Below are positions 33,711 to 43,820 of a DNA stretch of 64,000 bases, in pieces. The DNA is taken from the NCBI RefSeq assembly GCF_023336905.1, contig NZ_JAMBLS010000010.1, forward strand, positions 1-64,000, read 5' to 3'. This DNA is from Bacteroides sp. ET71 (GTDB lineage: Bacteria > Bacteroidota > Bacteroidia > Bacteroidales > Bacteroidaceae). The position numbers and the translations under genes are program-made. Below the pieces are notes generated by a model that was not told where the DNA came from, did not search any database, and saw nothing but the letters and a program-made list of their open reading frames with translations. Numbering within the stretch: the first letter of the stretch is position 1; each line of letters opens with the position of its first letter.

Positions 33711-35238
33711 TTTGTTTCAAAATGTATATAATCCTGATGTGCTGTCTTGTATTGCAAATCTTAGTAATGATGAGGTGTTTACCCCACCGGAATTGGCTAA
33801 CAAGATTATTGATATGTTGCCGCAAGAGTTGTTTGAGAATCCCGATACGACATTCCTTGATCCTTGCTGCAAAAGCGGTGTGTTTTTACGGGAAATAGCC
33901 AAAAGACTGATAAAAGGGCTTGAAAAACAAATTCCTGATCTTGAAAAACGTATAGAGCACATATTTTCAAAGCAACTCTTTGGTATTGCTATTACAGAAC
34001 TCACGAGTTTACTTTCCCGTCGAAGTGTTTATTGTAGTAAATATCCGAGTGGGGAGTTTTCAGTATATCAGTTTTCGGAAGAAAAGCCTCAAGGAAATAT
34101 AATCTTCCAACGTATTAGACATACTTGGAAAGATGGTAAATGTATCTATTGCGGGGCTTCGAAAAATGAATATGATCGTGGAACGGAACTTGAAACCCAC
34201 GCTTATCAATTTATCCACAACTTAGATGTACACAAAGTATTCAATATGAAATTTGATGTGATTATAGGCAATCCACCTTATCAAATGAATGATGGAGGAG
34301 GAGAAGGCAGTAGTGCCACTCCTATATATGATAAGTTTGTTAAAAACGCCATAAAGCTTAATCCTCGGTATCTAACGATGATTATTCCCGCAAGATGGTA
34401 CTCAGGTGGTAAAGGACTTGATAGTTTTAGAGATGAAATGCTGAATGATAGACATCTACGCATAATTCATGATTTTCCAGAAACATCTGATTGCTTCCCA
34501 GGAATTAACATTCGTGGCGGAGTATGTTATTTCTTATGGGATAGGAATCAAAAAGGGGATTGTCTAATTTACAACCATAAAGGTAACATTGTTACATCTT
34601 TTTTAGAAAGACCTTTACTTGAAGGTAATTCAACAACTTTTATAAGGTACAATGAAGCTATCTCTATCTTAAATAAAGTACGCAGTTTTAAAGAAGAAAC
34701 AATGGATAATCGAGTGCAATCAAGGTTACCGTTTGGAATACCTTCGAATTTTGAGAATTATGAATTGACAAAATCAAGCAAAGCAAATATAACTCTATTT
34801 CGAAGCGATAGAAGTAAATCTTCTCAGAAACAAGTGTTTATAGAATCACGATATATAACTAAAAATATTGCTTGGAAAGATAAAAAGAAAGTGTTGGTTT
34901 CTAAAGCTAGTCCTGGTGGAGATGAATATCCCCACAGCATTATTTCTACTCCATTATATGCAGATGTAAATACAGTCTGCACAGAAACGTATTTGATTGT
35001 AGATTTTGTTAATAACAAGGTCGAAGGTCAAAACCTAATTTCATATATGACCACGAGGTTCTTTAGATTTATGATGTCTCTGATAAAGAATACTCAAAAT
35101 ATATCTAAAGGCGTTTTTGCATTTGTTCCAGTTCAAGATTATTCTAAATCCTGGACTGATGAAGAATTATATGCTAAGTATGGACTGACTGAAGAAGAGA
35201 TTGCGTTTATTAAATCAATGATACGACCAATGGAGTAA
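33700..35238 (+). CDS. Eco57I-type adenine methyltransferase
   Basis: A 512-residue N6-adenine methylase: EVFTPPELANKIIDML, motif I DPCCKSG at 54-60, motif IV NPPY at 191-194, a CxxC pair (CIYCGA, 148-153) between them, and a C-terminal target-recognition-like region containing SKASPGGDEYPHSIISTP. Eco57I-type methylases work in type IIG or related systems. Here the restriction function is encoded by the following helicase gene (5-bp gap). The gene is intact. Confidence 0.85.
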   Translation: MENSLFQNVYNPDVLSCIANLSNDEVFTPPELANKIIDMLPQELFENPDTTFLDPCCKSGVFLREIAKRLIKGLEKQIPDLEKRIEHIFSKQLFGIAITELTSLLSRRSVYCSKYPSGEFSVYQFSEEKPQGNIIFQRIRHTWKDGKCIYCGASKNEYDRGTELETHAYQFIHNLDVHKVFNMKFDVIIGNPPYQMNDGGGEGSSATPIYDKFVKNAIKLNPRYLTMIIPARWYSGGKGLDSFRDEMLNDRHLRIIHDFPETSDCFPGINIRGGVCYFLWDRNQKGDCLIYNHKGNIVTSFLERPLLEGNSTTFIRYNEAISILNKVRSFKEETMDNRVQSRLPFGIPSNFENYELTKSSKANITLFRSDRSKSSQKQVFIESRYITKNIAWKDKKKVLVSKASPGGDEYPHSIISTPLYADVNTVCTETYLIVDFVNNKVEGQNLISYMTTRFFRFMMSLIKNTQNISKGVFAFVPVQDYSKSWTDEELYAKYGLTEEEIAFIKSMIRPME

Positions 35239-35242
35239 TATT

Positions 35243-38151
35243 ATGGAACATAACTTCTTTCCCCAACGACCTGCTGTTACTCCTACAATATATGCCTACA
35301 GATTGCCTGGAGTAGAGTCACACAAAGGATATTTGAAAATCGGGTATACCAACCGTACTGCCCAGGAACGTATTGAAGAGCAGCTCCACACAAGCAAAAT
35401 CAAGTATGAGATTGTATTAGTCAAGTCTGCAATGGCTAATGACGGATCTTGTTTTACAGATAAGGACATACACAGGATTCTTGAAAGCAAAGGATGTCAT
35501 CGACTGAATCCTCTTGACAAAACCGATGAGTGGTTCAAGTGTTCAGTATCTGATGTTGAAGCTGCTATATTATCCCTTCGTACAGGGTCAGACAATGTTG
35601 AGAACAGAACACAGAATTTCACGATGCGTCCTGAACAGTTTCGTGCCGTAGAACAGACTAAAAATATTTTGATCAGGCACTCAAGGAAGAGCCTGGTCAC
35701 ACACCAAAGTTCTTGTGGAATGCAAAAATGCGTTTCGGGAAAACATTTGCCAGTTATCAGCTGGCAAAGAAAATGGGGTTGTCGCGGATTTTAATCCTTA
35801 CATTCAAACCTGCTGTAGAATCAGCCTGGAGAGAAGATCTTATATCCCATATCGACTTTGAAGGATGGCAGTACATATCCAATAAAGATGCACGCAACAA
35901 TAATTTGAATATTGACCAGGAGTTTAATCGTACGGATAAATCAAGGCCCATTGTCGTTTTTGGTTCGTTTCAGGATTTGCTTGGCACAAACGAAAGTGGA
36001 GGAATAAAGACAAAAAATGAGTTTATCCATTCGACAAATTGGGATTTGGTAATATTTGACGAATATCACTTCGGAGCTTGGAAAGAGAGAGCGAAGGAAT
36101 TGTTTGAAAAGGAGGATGAAGAAAATGAGGTAGATTTTGATGTGGAAAAATATCAGAAAGATGAAGCAAGCAATGCCATTAATGAAACATGGCTTCCTAT
36201 TTCAACACGATATTATCTGTTTCTCTCAGGAACACCATTTAGAGCCATCAATACCGGAGAATTTATAGAGGAGCAGATCTTTAACTGGACTTATTCTGAT
36301 GAGCAGCGAGCTAAAACGGAATGGAAAGGTAACGGTAATCCTTATATAGCTCTGCCACGAATGGTAATGCTTACTTACCGTATGCCCGATGAAATACAGG
36401 AAGTAGCAAAGCAAGGTGAGTTTGATGAGTTTGACCTGAATGTGTTTTTCGCAGCAGAAGGCAAAGGTGCAAATGCCAGATTCAAATATGAGAACGAGGT
36501 ACAGAAATGGCTGAATCTTATTCGTGGTTCATACCTTCCAGCTAGTGTAGATGACATGAAATTAGGACAGGATAAACGTCCTCCAATGCCATTCAGTGAT
36601 ACTCGATTGCTCAATGTACTTTCACACACAATTTGGTTTCTGCCTAATATCGCATCTTGTTTTGCTATGGCAAATCTGCTTGCTCAACGGCAAAACAAAT
36701 TTTACCACGATTACAAAGTGATAGTATGTGCTGGAACTGCAGCCGGAATCGGTCTGGATGCTTTGTATCCGGTTCAGGCGAATATGGGAGATCCTCTTAG
36801 GACAAAGACAATAACACTGACTTGTGGCAAACTGACAACAGGTGTTACCGTGAAACCTTGGACTGGGATATTCATGCTACGGAATTTGAAAAGTCCGGAA
36901 ACATATTTTCAGGCAGCATTTAGAGTTCAGAGTCCATGGGAAGTAAAGGATGAGGATGGAAGACGTGTCATAATGAAAAATGAATGCTATGTCTTTGACT
37001 TTGCCCTTGACAGAGCGTTACGGCAAATATCCGATTACAGTTGTAGACTGGATATCAATGAATCCAACCCAGAGGCGAAAGTCGGTGAGTTCATAAAATT
37101 TCTTCCTGTGCTGGCTTATGATGGCAGCAGCATGAAAGAAGTTGATGCACAAGACATCTTGGATATCGCTTTGGCAGGAACTTCGGCTACGTTATTGGCA
37201 AAACGGTGGGAATCAGCCCTGCTTGTAAATGTAGACAATGATACACTGAAACGTTTGCTTGCGAGTCCTGAAGCCATGAAAGCCTTGATGAATATAGAAG
37301 GGTTCCGTAACCTGAACAATGACCTTACTACCATCATCAATAAATCCGAGGCCGTTAAAAAGGCAAAGAAAGAAAATCCCAATCCAACCCCAAAGGAGAA
37401 AAAGGAAATTTCTGACGAGGAAAAGGAAATGAAGAGTAAACGCAAACAGATTCAAGAGAAACTGATAAAGTTTGCTACTCGTATTCCTGTATTTATGTAT
37501 TTGACTGACTACCGTGAAAGATGCCTGAAGGATGTCATTACACAGTTGGAGCCAGGTCTGTTCAAGAAAGTTACAGGTTTAAGTGTCGAGGACTTTAATA
37601 TGCTCTGTTCACTCGGTGTATTTAATGCACCGCTGATGAACGACGCTATCTTCAAATTCAAACGCTATGAAGATGCTAGTCTGACATATACTGGTATCAA
37701 TAGGCATATAACAGACGAAGTAGGTGGCTGGGATACTACCATCCGCAAGGAGCAGTATGAAAAACTCTTCTACAATCAGCAATCCTCAATGACAAAGGTA
37801 GATTCTGATTCCTATTCAAAAGGTACTGAAACAGTCAATAAAAAACAAACTGAACAAGGAACAACAAAGACCTCACAACCTCATTCTGTACCAGTTGTAC
37901 AATCTCGCCCTGTAAATGAGCTCACTACTGCGAAGTCACCATCTGTGCAATCAACGAAAGAGGATGGTAATCTCAAAAAACAACTTGAGAAATTAGCGGT
38001 TGACAGTACTGTAGTTCATAAGAAGTTTGGCAAAGGAACGGTTGTAAAAATCAATAAGAATGAGAAGTTTATCTATGTCAGATTTACATTAGGAGAAAAG
38101 AAGTTTATTTTTCCTGATGCTTTTTTAATGGGATTCCTGAAACTGGAATAA
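35243..38151 (+). pseudogene. T5orf172/GIY-YIG plus SF2 helicase restriction protein, frameshifted in a poly-A run
   Basis: The first frame encodes IYAYRLPGVESHKGYLKIGYTNRTAQERIEEQL, a T5orf172-type nuclease domain, and continues to MRPEQFRAVEQTK. It then loses sense at the A5 run at 35660-35664. Adding one A gives TKKYFDQALKEEPGHTPKFLWNAKMRFGKTFASYQLAKKMGLSRILILTFKPA, joining the helicase frame that runs to 38151 (Walker A MRFGKTF, DEYH in IFDEYHFG, SGTPF, and FQAAFRVQSPW). So one base is missing in a homopolymer. The downstream frame could be started from the TTG at 35713. Intact length would be about 970 residues. Either phase variation, true inactivation or a sequencing error. Confidence 0.85.
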
Positions 38152-38190
38152 TTACAAAAATTAATTAATCTAATAATTAGGGGATTTCGG

Positions 38191-39489
38191 CTAAAGATTA
38201 TTTTTCTTATTAAGTACAAAGTAATCTTTCCCTAATTTACATTCTGGAGGAATTTGTAGCGTAAAATCTACTCGTGTGTATGTCCTTTGAGATGATGATA
38301 ATTTATTGAAAGACCATTTGATCCTATTATACCAAGATTGAATCATTTCTTGAAAGATTTTGTATTTCTTCGGTGTGGTGAAATGATATTTATCCTTTGA
38401 TGTAAAGGGTATAATAAATGCAAATATGGTGTTGGCTATCGCAAATAAGGCAAAACAATATGGATAATTGTAATTGTTTGTTTTGCGTATTGATACAATC
38501 AAATACGGGGCTTCCATTTTTATCTGGGCATCCCCAATAGCAACTATTGGCAACTTACAATACCTTGTTGTCGAATTTATCCAATCAATAGTTTTCCTAA
38601 AATCTGCTAAGTATCGTTTATTAACAACACTTACTACATATTTACATAAGCATTTATATACATTTTGAGGAATGTATTTTAGGGTGCTAGCATCTAGTGA
38701 TAACTGCTCTTTAAAAAAATCTTCTATATTCTCAGGAAATTTTTGTTGCAGTTGTATTGTTATGGTCCCTACATTAGTGTCGCTTTTAGTTGCTTCATTT
38801 AATGATAGTTTGAAATTTTTACCAGCGGTTGTTCTAATTCCATTTTTCCCGTGAATAGAATAAATAGTTAAAAGAGATGAAAGCATATTTGCAATGTCCG
38901 GCTCTATTGTTCTACTGAATCGTTCATTACAATTATCGCATTCTTCTCTACAGATGATACTTTTGTTCCCAAGGGATTCACTAATAGCATGAGCTGTATT
39001 ATTAAATGAAACTATTGGAACTTGTTGACCACAAAATCTACATATTCGATTAGATTTATCTGTTTCACCTATATATTGTCTTCGTTTAGCATTGCCATTA
39101 AAACTTTGAGTGTAGTACAAAGATGCTATTTGACTAATTGTTTTATCCAAATTAGAGGTCGTATCTTCTATGCCATTTAATTTATCTACTTTATTTCTTA
39201 AATGATATAGTAAAATAGTATCATCAATTTTTCCAGGTACAACAATAAATTTGCTATCCTCAGGTATCCTGTCAAATACAGCTTTTATTGCTAAATACTT
39301 TCTATTAACCCTGCTTAGCTCGTCAAATATTTTCAAACGAGACTTGAATTTTTTGCTTGCCACTTGGACTCTCAAAATATCTCCTTTAGTATTAGATTCA
39401 AATAAGTAAGAGAAAAACTGATAATCTTTGTATGTTGGTATATTAATATTTAAAAATTGATCAATAAGAGATACGATAGTGATTATCAT
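38191..39489 (-). CDS. HNH endonuclease-domain protein
   Basis: A 432-residue AT-rich gene. The middle has an HNH_5-like zinc/HNH unit: CRFCG (C150, C153), FNNTAHAISESLGN (H167, N175) and ECDNCNERFSR (C184, C187). The flanking parts (1-140 and 200-432) are unrecognised and may sense or recognise the target. Proteins with this HNH form are frequent stand-alone restriction or abortive effectors. The gene is divergent from Hachiman with a 110-bp gap, so it may be co-regulated with it. It converges on the restriction gene block. Confidence 0.75.
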   Translation of the reverse strand: MIITIVSLIDQFLNINIPTYKDYQFFSYLFESNTKGDILRVQVASKKFKSRLKIFDELSRVNRKYLAIKAVFDRIPEDSKFIVVPGKIDDTILLYHLRNKVDKLNGIEDTTSNLDKTISQIASLYYTQSFNGNAKRRQYIGETDKSNRICRFCGQQVPIVSFNNTAHAISESLGNKSIICREECDNCNERFSRTIEPDIANMLSSLLTIYSIHGKNGIRTTAGKNFKLSLNEATKSDTNVGTITIQLQQKFPENIEDFFKEQLSLDASTLKYIPQNVYKCLCKYVVSVVNKRYLADFRKTIDWINSTTRYCKLPIVAIGDAQIKMEAPYLIVSIRKTNNYNYPYCFALFAIANTIFAFIIPFTSKDKYHFTTPKKYKIFQEMIQSWYNRIKWSFNKLSSSQRTYTRVDFTLQIPPECKLGKDYFVLNKKNNL

Positions 39490-39505
39490 TGTGAATATTT
39501 TTAAG

Positions 39506-39513
39506 CAAAGATA
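39506..39513 (-). promoter_or_regulatory. Putative -7 box for the HNH gene
   Basis: On the minus strand TATCTTTG fits the TAnnTTTG consensus, about 17-24 bp upstream of the HNH start codon at 39489. Confidence 0.45.
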
Positions 39514-39599
39514 CTATTTTATGTCTTGATAGTAAAAACATATGAGGAATAATCCGTACCTTTATATTCAAAATCATAAATATATAAAATAGTGTACGT

Positions 39600-40514
39600 A
39601 TGTATAGGCCGTTTCACATTGTGCTATCTTGCCCATTTGCAGATATATTATCAGATACGTCTATCTCTCCGATTGAGAATAAGGATACCTTATGTATGGT
39701 GCAGGATTTCGAAGATGGTGCATGGAGAATTAATGATTTTCTAGACTATATTTGGGATAATGTTGCTCAAACTGCACTAAACCAAGCAGAACGAATGGCA
39801 TTAGGTAGCCGTCCTTCTTCTATGTTAGTTCGGGCTGCAAAGAATCTTAGAATTACAGACAATGACATCGCCGGTGGAGAAATAGCAGAAATTTTGTTGT
39901 ATGCTATAATGCGTAATTATTATAACGCGCTTCCTGTTGTGCCTAAAATTTACTATAAGCAGAATGTGAATGATTATGCAAAGGGCGCAGATAGTGTCCA
40001 TATTGTATTGGAGCCAGGCGATAAATTTTCATTGTGGTTAGGAGAAGCAAAATTTTATGATTCTATAGACGATACACGCTTGACATCAATTGTTACTTCT
40101 GTTTATAATACCTTGTCTACTGACAAAATAAAAAAAGAAAATTCTATTATTATTGGCATTAATGAATTATCTACATTAGATATACCCGATAATATAGTTT
40201 TAGACATAAAGAAACTTTTAAATAAAGATATTTCCGTTGACAAAATAAAGCCTTTATTACATATACCTATTCTTATATTACATGAATGCAACATTACATC
40301 AAAGGCAACACGACTCGAAGAAAGCTATATAAAATCTATGCGGGATTTTTATATTGATCGGGTTAATTCTTATTTTAAGAAACAAATTGAAAAATGCGCT
40401 ACAGATGTGTATATGTATTCTGAAATCAAATTTCATTTAATGATTTTTCCTGTTCCAAAGAAATCTAAAATTGTTGAGATGTTTACGAATCGTGCTAATA
40501 TTTTTAGACTTTAA
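39600..40514 (+). CDS. hamA: Hachiman effector HamA (DUF1837 nuclease)
   Basis: A 304-residue DUF1837 protein with a PD-(D/E)xK core: GGEIAEILLY (E94), YAKGADSVHIVLEPGDKFSLWLGEAKFYDS (D131, E149-x-K151). In Hachiman, HamA is the nuclease that degrades DNA when released by HamB sensing. The start at 39600 is weakly supported by an upstream A/G-rich stretch but the pattern begins near residue 3 (RPFHIVLSC). HamB follows after 8 bp, so the two are co-translated. Strong family and context match. Confidence 0.88.
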   Translation: MYRPFHIVLSCPFADILSDTSISPIENKDTLCMVQDFEDGAWRINDFLDYIWDNVAQTALNQAERMALGSRPSSMLVRAAKNLRITDNDIAGGEIAEILLYAIMRNYYNALPVVPKIYYKQNVNDYAKGADSVHIVLEPGDKFSLWLGEAKFYDSIDDTRLTSIVTSVYNTLSTDKIKKENSIIIGINELSTLDIPDNIVLDIKKLLNKDISVDKIKPLLHIPILILHECNITSKATRLEESYIKSMRDFYIDRVNSYFKKQIEKCATDVYMYSEIKFHLMIFPVPKKSKIVEMFTNRANIFRL

Positions 40515-40522
40515 TAATAGTT

Positions 40523-42610
40523 ATGAATGAAGATTTGTTTTATAAGTGTTCAGAAATAAATGATTATCTAATAGATGGAGATGAGCCTAAGGCAAGAGAT
40601 TTGTTAATTCAACTATTAGATTATGTTGGTAGAAATAATATTCAATACTTCCCTCTGTTGAATTCTCTAATTAGAGAAGTTGGATTGTATCCTTATATGG
40701 ATGTTAATTCTTCTGAATGGGAAGATGCATTTGTTTACAATCTATTTAAGGCAGACATCGGTTTGAACGAAGAAAAAGTTTTGCATAGAGAACAGTTTAG
40801 ACTTTTAAGTTCTTTGTTAGCAGGTAAGAATATTGCTGTAAGTGCACCTACTAGCTTTGGTAAAAGTTTTGTTATTGATGCTTTTATTAAATTGCGGAAG
40901 CCTAGAAATGTAGCAATAATTGTCCCAACAATAGCATTAACTGATGAAACGCGTAGACGAATATATAAGAAATTTGCAAATGAATATAATATAATAACTA
41001 CAACCGATATTCCATTAGCAGAAAGAAATATTTTTATATTTCCACAAGAACGAGCACTATGCTATGTAAATAAGATTGATTCGTTAGACATATTGATTGT
41101 TGATGAATTTTACAAATCAAGTAAAGATTTTGAAAAAGAAAGATCTGCATCATTGATAAAGGCCATTATAAAGCTAGGTCAAATTGCAAAGCAAAAATAT
41201 TATTTAGCTCCTAATATAACTAAAATAGAGGATAATCAGTTTACTAAAGATATGGAGTTCATGAAAATGGACTTTAATACTGTTTTTCTTAAAGTTACAG
41301 ATTATTATCCTCAAATAGGTACTGATACTCAAAAAAAAGGAGAATATTTCTTAAATCTAAATAGAACATTGAAAGGTAAGACTTTAATATATGCTGGATC
41401 TTTCTCTAATATAACATCTTTATCAAATTTAATACTAGAAACCTCTCCTAAAATTGATTCAGTATTGTTAAATGACTTTTCTGATTGGTTGGGAAAGAAT
41501 TACGATTATAATTGGAATCTTACTTTATTAGCTAAACGAGGAGTCGGTGTGCATAATGGTTCATTACATCGTTCATTAAGTCAAATTCAGATTAAATTGT
41601 TTGAGGAAAATGAAGGTTTGAATCGTCTAATATCAACATCCTCAATAATCGAAGGTGTTAACACATCTGCAGAAAATGTTATTGTATGGATGACCTCTGG
41701 AAGAGGTTTGCAATTTAGTAATTTTGCATATAAAAATCTTATTGGAAGAGCAGGGCGAATGTTTAAACATTTTATAGGGAATATTTATGTTTTGGCTAAA
41801 AGACCTAATGATACAGAAACTCAGCTTGCAATACCTTTTCCAGAAGAAATATTAGGAGATTTAGATAAAGAGAAATATGAGAAAATATTAACTCGCGAAC
41901 AAGTTGCTAAAATAGACGAACATGATAAGGAAATGCTAAACCTTGTTGGAAACGCATATAAAGAGTACAAAAATGATTCTATACTGCAAGCTCAAGATTC
42001 TAATTTACTCAAAACCATTGCTCATAAATTGTCCAGCAATCCAGAAGCTTGGGAATGTTTGAAATATTTAAATTATTCAAATCCAGATTACTGGGATGCT
42101 GCTCTTTATAAAATATTAAACCTACAGCCAGGCGCTTGGGATGCTAAATATGGTACGTTTGTTGAATTTGTTAAAATATTGTCGGGAAATTGGGAGAAAA
42201 CTATTCCTGAATTATTACAAGATTTAGATGATATAGGTATTGGTCTAGATACTTTTTTTAGATTAGAGCGTAATGTGTCTTTTAAATTATCTTCATTAAT
42301 TAGCGATGTAAATATACTTCAAAAAGCAATTCTAAAATCTGATTTTGATTTATCTCCATTTATTTCCAAACTGTCATCCGTATTCTTACCAACAGTTGTT
42401 TATCAATTGGAAGAATATGGTCTTCCTAGAATGATAGCAAAAAAGATTCAGAATTCTGGGTTGATTGATTTTGAAGATAAAGGGTTAACTTTGAGTGCTG
42501 CCATATCAAAATTTAATACACTAAATGATGAGGATATAATTTCTTGTTCAAAGTTAGAGTCTTTTGAAATCTACATTTACAATTATTTTAAAGATGGGAT
42601 AACGCAATAA
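40523..42610 (+). CDS. hamB: Hachiman helicase HamB
   Basis: A 695-residue SF2 helicase: Walker A SAPTSFGKS (107-115), motif II LIVDEFY (191-197, Phe-Tyr in place of the usual Ala-His/Asp), STSSIIEGVNTSAENVIVW (motif V) and NLIGRAGRM (motif VI). In Hachiman this subunit senses DNA lesions and controls HamA. The C-terminal part is helical. The gene is intact and ends about 160 bp before the right attachment core of element B. Confidence 0.9.
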   Translation: MNEDLFYKCSEINDYLIDGDEPKARDLLIQLLDYVGRNNIQYFPLLNSLIREVGLYPYMDVNSSEWEDAFVYNLFKADIGLNEEKVLHREQFRLLSSLLAGKNIAVSAPTSFGKSFVIDAFIKLRKPRNVAIIVPTIALTDETRRRIYKKFANEYNIITTTDIPLAERNIFIFPQERALCYVNKIDSLDILIVDEFYKSSKDFEKERSASLIKAIIKLGQIAKQKYYLAPNITKIEDNQFTKDMEFMKMDFNTVFLKVTDYYPQIGTDTQKKGEYFLNLNRTLKGKTLIYAGSFSNITSLSNLILETSPKIDSVLLNDFSDWLGKNYDYNWNLTLLAKRGVGVHNGSLHRSLSQIQIKLFEENEGLNRLISTSSIIEGVNTSAENVIVWMTSGRGLQFSNFAYKNLIGRAGRMFKHFIGNIYVLAKRPNDTETQLAIPFPEEILGDLDKEKYEKILTREQVAKIDEHDKEMLNLVGNAYKEYKNDSILQAQDSNLLKTIAHKLSSNPEAWECLKYLNYSNPDYWDAALYKILNLQPGAWDAKYGTFVEFVKILSGNWEKTIPELLQDLDDIGIGLDTFFRLERNVSFKLSSLISDVNILQKAILKSDFDLSPFISKLSSVFLPTVVYQLEEYGLPRMIAKKIQNSGLIDFEDKGLTLSAAISKFNTLNDEDIISCSKLESFEIYIYNYFKDGITQ

Positions 42611-42713
42611 CTAAAAAAATCCTATCTTTGTTCTTGGAATAAGAGCGTTCTTTTTCGATAATGCAAAATAGGACAGATAAGGGAATTCTGCTCGTTTCTA
42701 AATCGTTACCTGC

Positions 42714-43724
42714 TTAATAAAGCGATTCGTATAAACTGCTTATTTTCAGAGAATAGGATAAAAGGTGATGCCTAAAGCAGTGAAAGCTGATGTGCTTATT
42801 GATTCCGGCTTTCTTAATCCATTTCTTTAATGGATGTTGCGTCATGCTTCGTTGTAATCCCTTGAATACTTTTCCCGTGCCGGGTGTTCCACACAATTCG
42901 TATGCCTCGTTGCTGATAGGGAGTGTTGCTTCCGTTTGCGTCTTTTGTGTACGAATGCGCAGGCAATAACCTTGGTCGGGCGCAATTTCGAAATCTTCCC
43001 ATTGCAGTTTCAGAATGTCACTGATGCGCAAACCAGTTAGGCAGGCGAAAAGAGAAGCCGCTTTGAGTACGGGGATGTCGCAGGGAGTGGCTGCAAGCAG
43101 CTTGACTTCATCCAGTGTCAGATATTCCTTTTTCACATCCTCCGACTCAATCTTATCCAAGAAATCGTTGATGTTCTCACGAATCCATTTGTCACGATAA
43201 GCAATTTTCAGCAATCCTCGGAATGTGGAGTAGTAGCCGGAAGCTGAATTGAGCGAAATGGGACGGTCGGAGTGTTTGAGTTGCTTGGCGTTCAACAGGT
43301 ATTCGCGGAAACGCTTGCACAAATCCACGTTCACTTCACCGAAGGTACATTTGCCCTTGACGAAGTTATAGAAATGCTGATACACGAAAGTCCACTTCTC
43401 ATCTTTGGTGCGACACATCTTTTTGAAGTAGGCAAGAAAATCGGCTTTTTGCTTGGTCTTGTCCAAGAAGCCGAACTCTTCGTTGATAAGGGATTGCACA
43501 CGGATACATCGAATGGCTTCCGCCTTGTTCAGCATCTCATTATTGAATGCCCGTTCCATTTCGTTTTTGGGATGGGCATAGAGGTAGATGCCAAGGTATT
43601 CCCTGCGGCTCATCTGCATCGTTTCGGGGTTGCGTACTGCCGGATAATAATCCAGATACAAAGAAATACGGTCATTGCGAATCGCTCTTTGGCGAACGGT
43701 CACTTTTGTACAGGTGTGATTCAT
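42714..43724 (-). pseudogene. N-terminal part of element A integrase, cut off by element B
   Basis: A tyrosine recombinase with normal start (MNHTCTKVTVRQRAIRNDRISLYLDYYPAVRNPET), SAM-like core, ArgI in LTGLRISDILKL, Lys in RTQKTQTEATLPI and HISFHCFRH. After HCFRH it diverges into HLLSYSLKISSLYESLY and stops. The His-II and Tyr motifs are missing. They lie at 22032-22196. Joining restores HISFHCFRHSYAVIQISLG. The true gene part spans 42774-43724; the rest is element B sequence. Confidence 0.88.
42774..42782. other. Right attachment-site core of element B
   Basis: AAAGCAGTG, matching 22188-22196. To the right lies the N-terminal part of the target integrase; to the left lies element B. Confidence 0.75.
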
Positions 43725-43820
43725 AACTAATGATATTTAGAGTTTTACATTTGTTTTGGGCACAAAGAAATCGGGTGATAGAATGGCGAACAACATCACC
43801 GGACGATAACCGGAAAATCG

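Larger units (their letters stand above)
22197..42773. mobile_element. Element B, about 20.6 kb, inserted in the integrase gene of element A
   Basis: Bounded by the direct repeat AAAGCAGTG. It carries two tandem integrases at its left end, a PIN/membrane protein, a second mobilisation set with DUF3408, MobA, MobB, a membrane protein and a third integrase, then a restriction-modification block, an HNH gene and Hachiman. The mobilisation block at about 27.6-32.8 kb could be a further nested element; its own ends were not found. The cargo genes at 24966-27209 and 38191-42610 are clearly more AT-rich than the mobility genes, which suggests separate origins. Confidence 0.75.
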
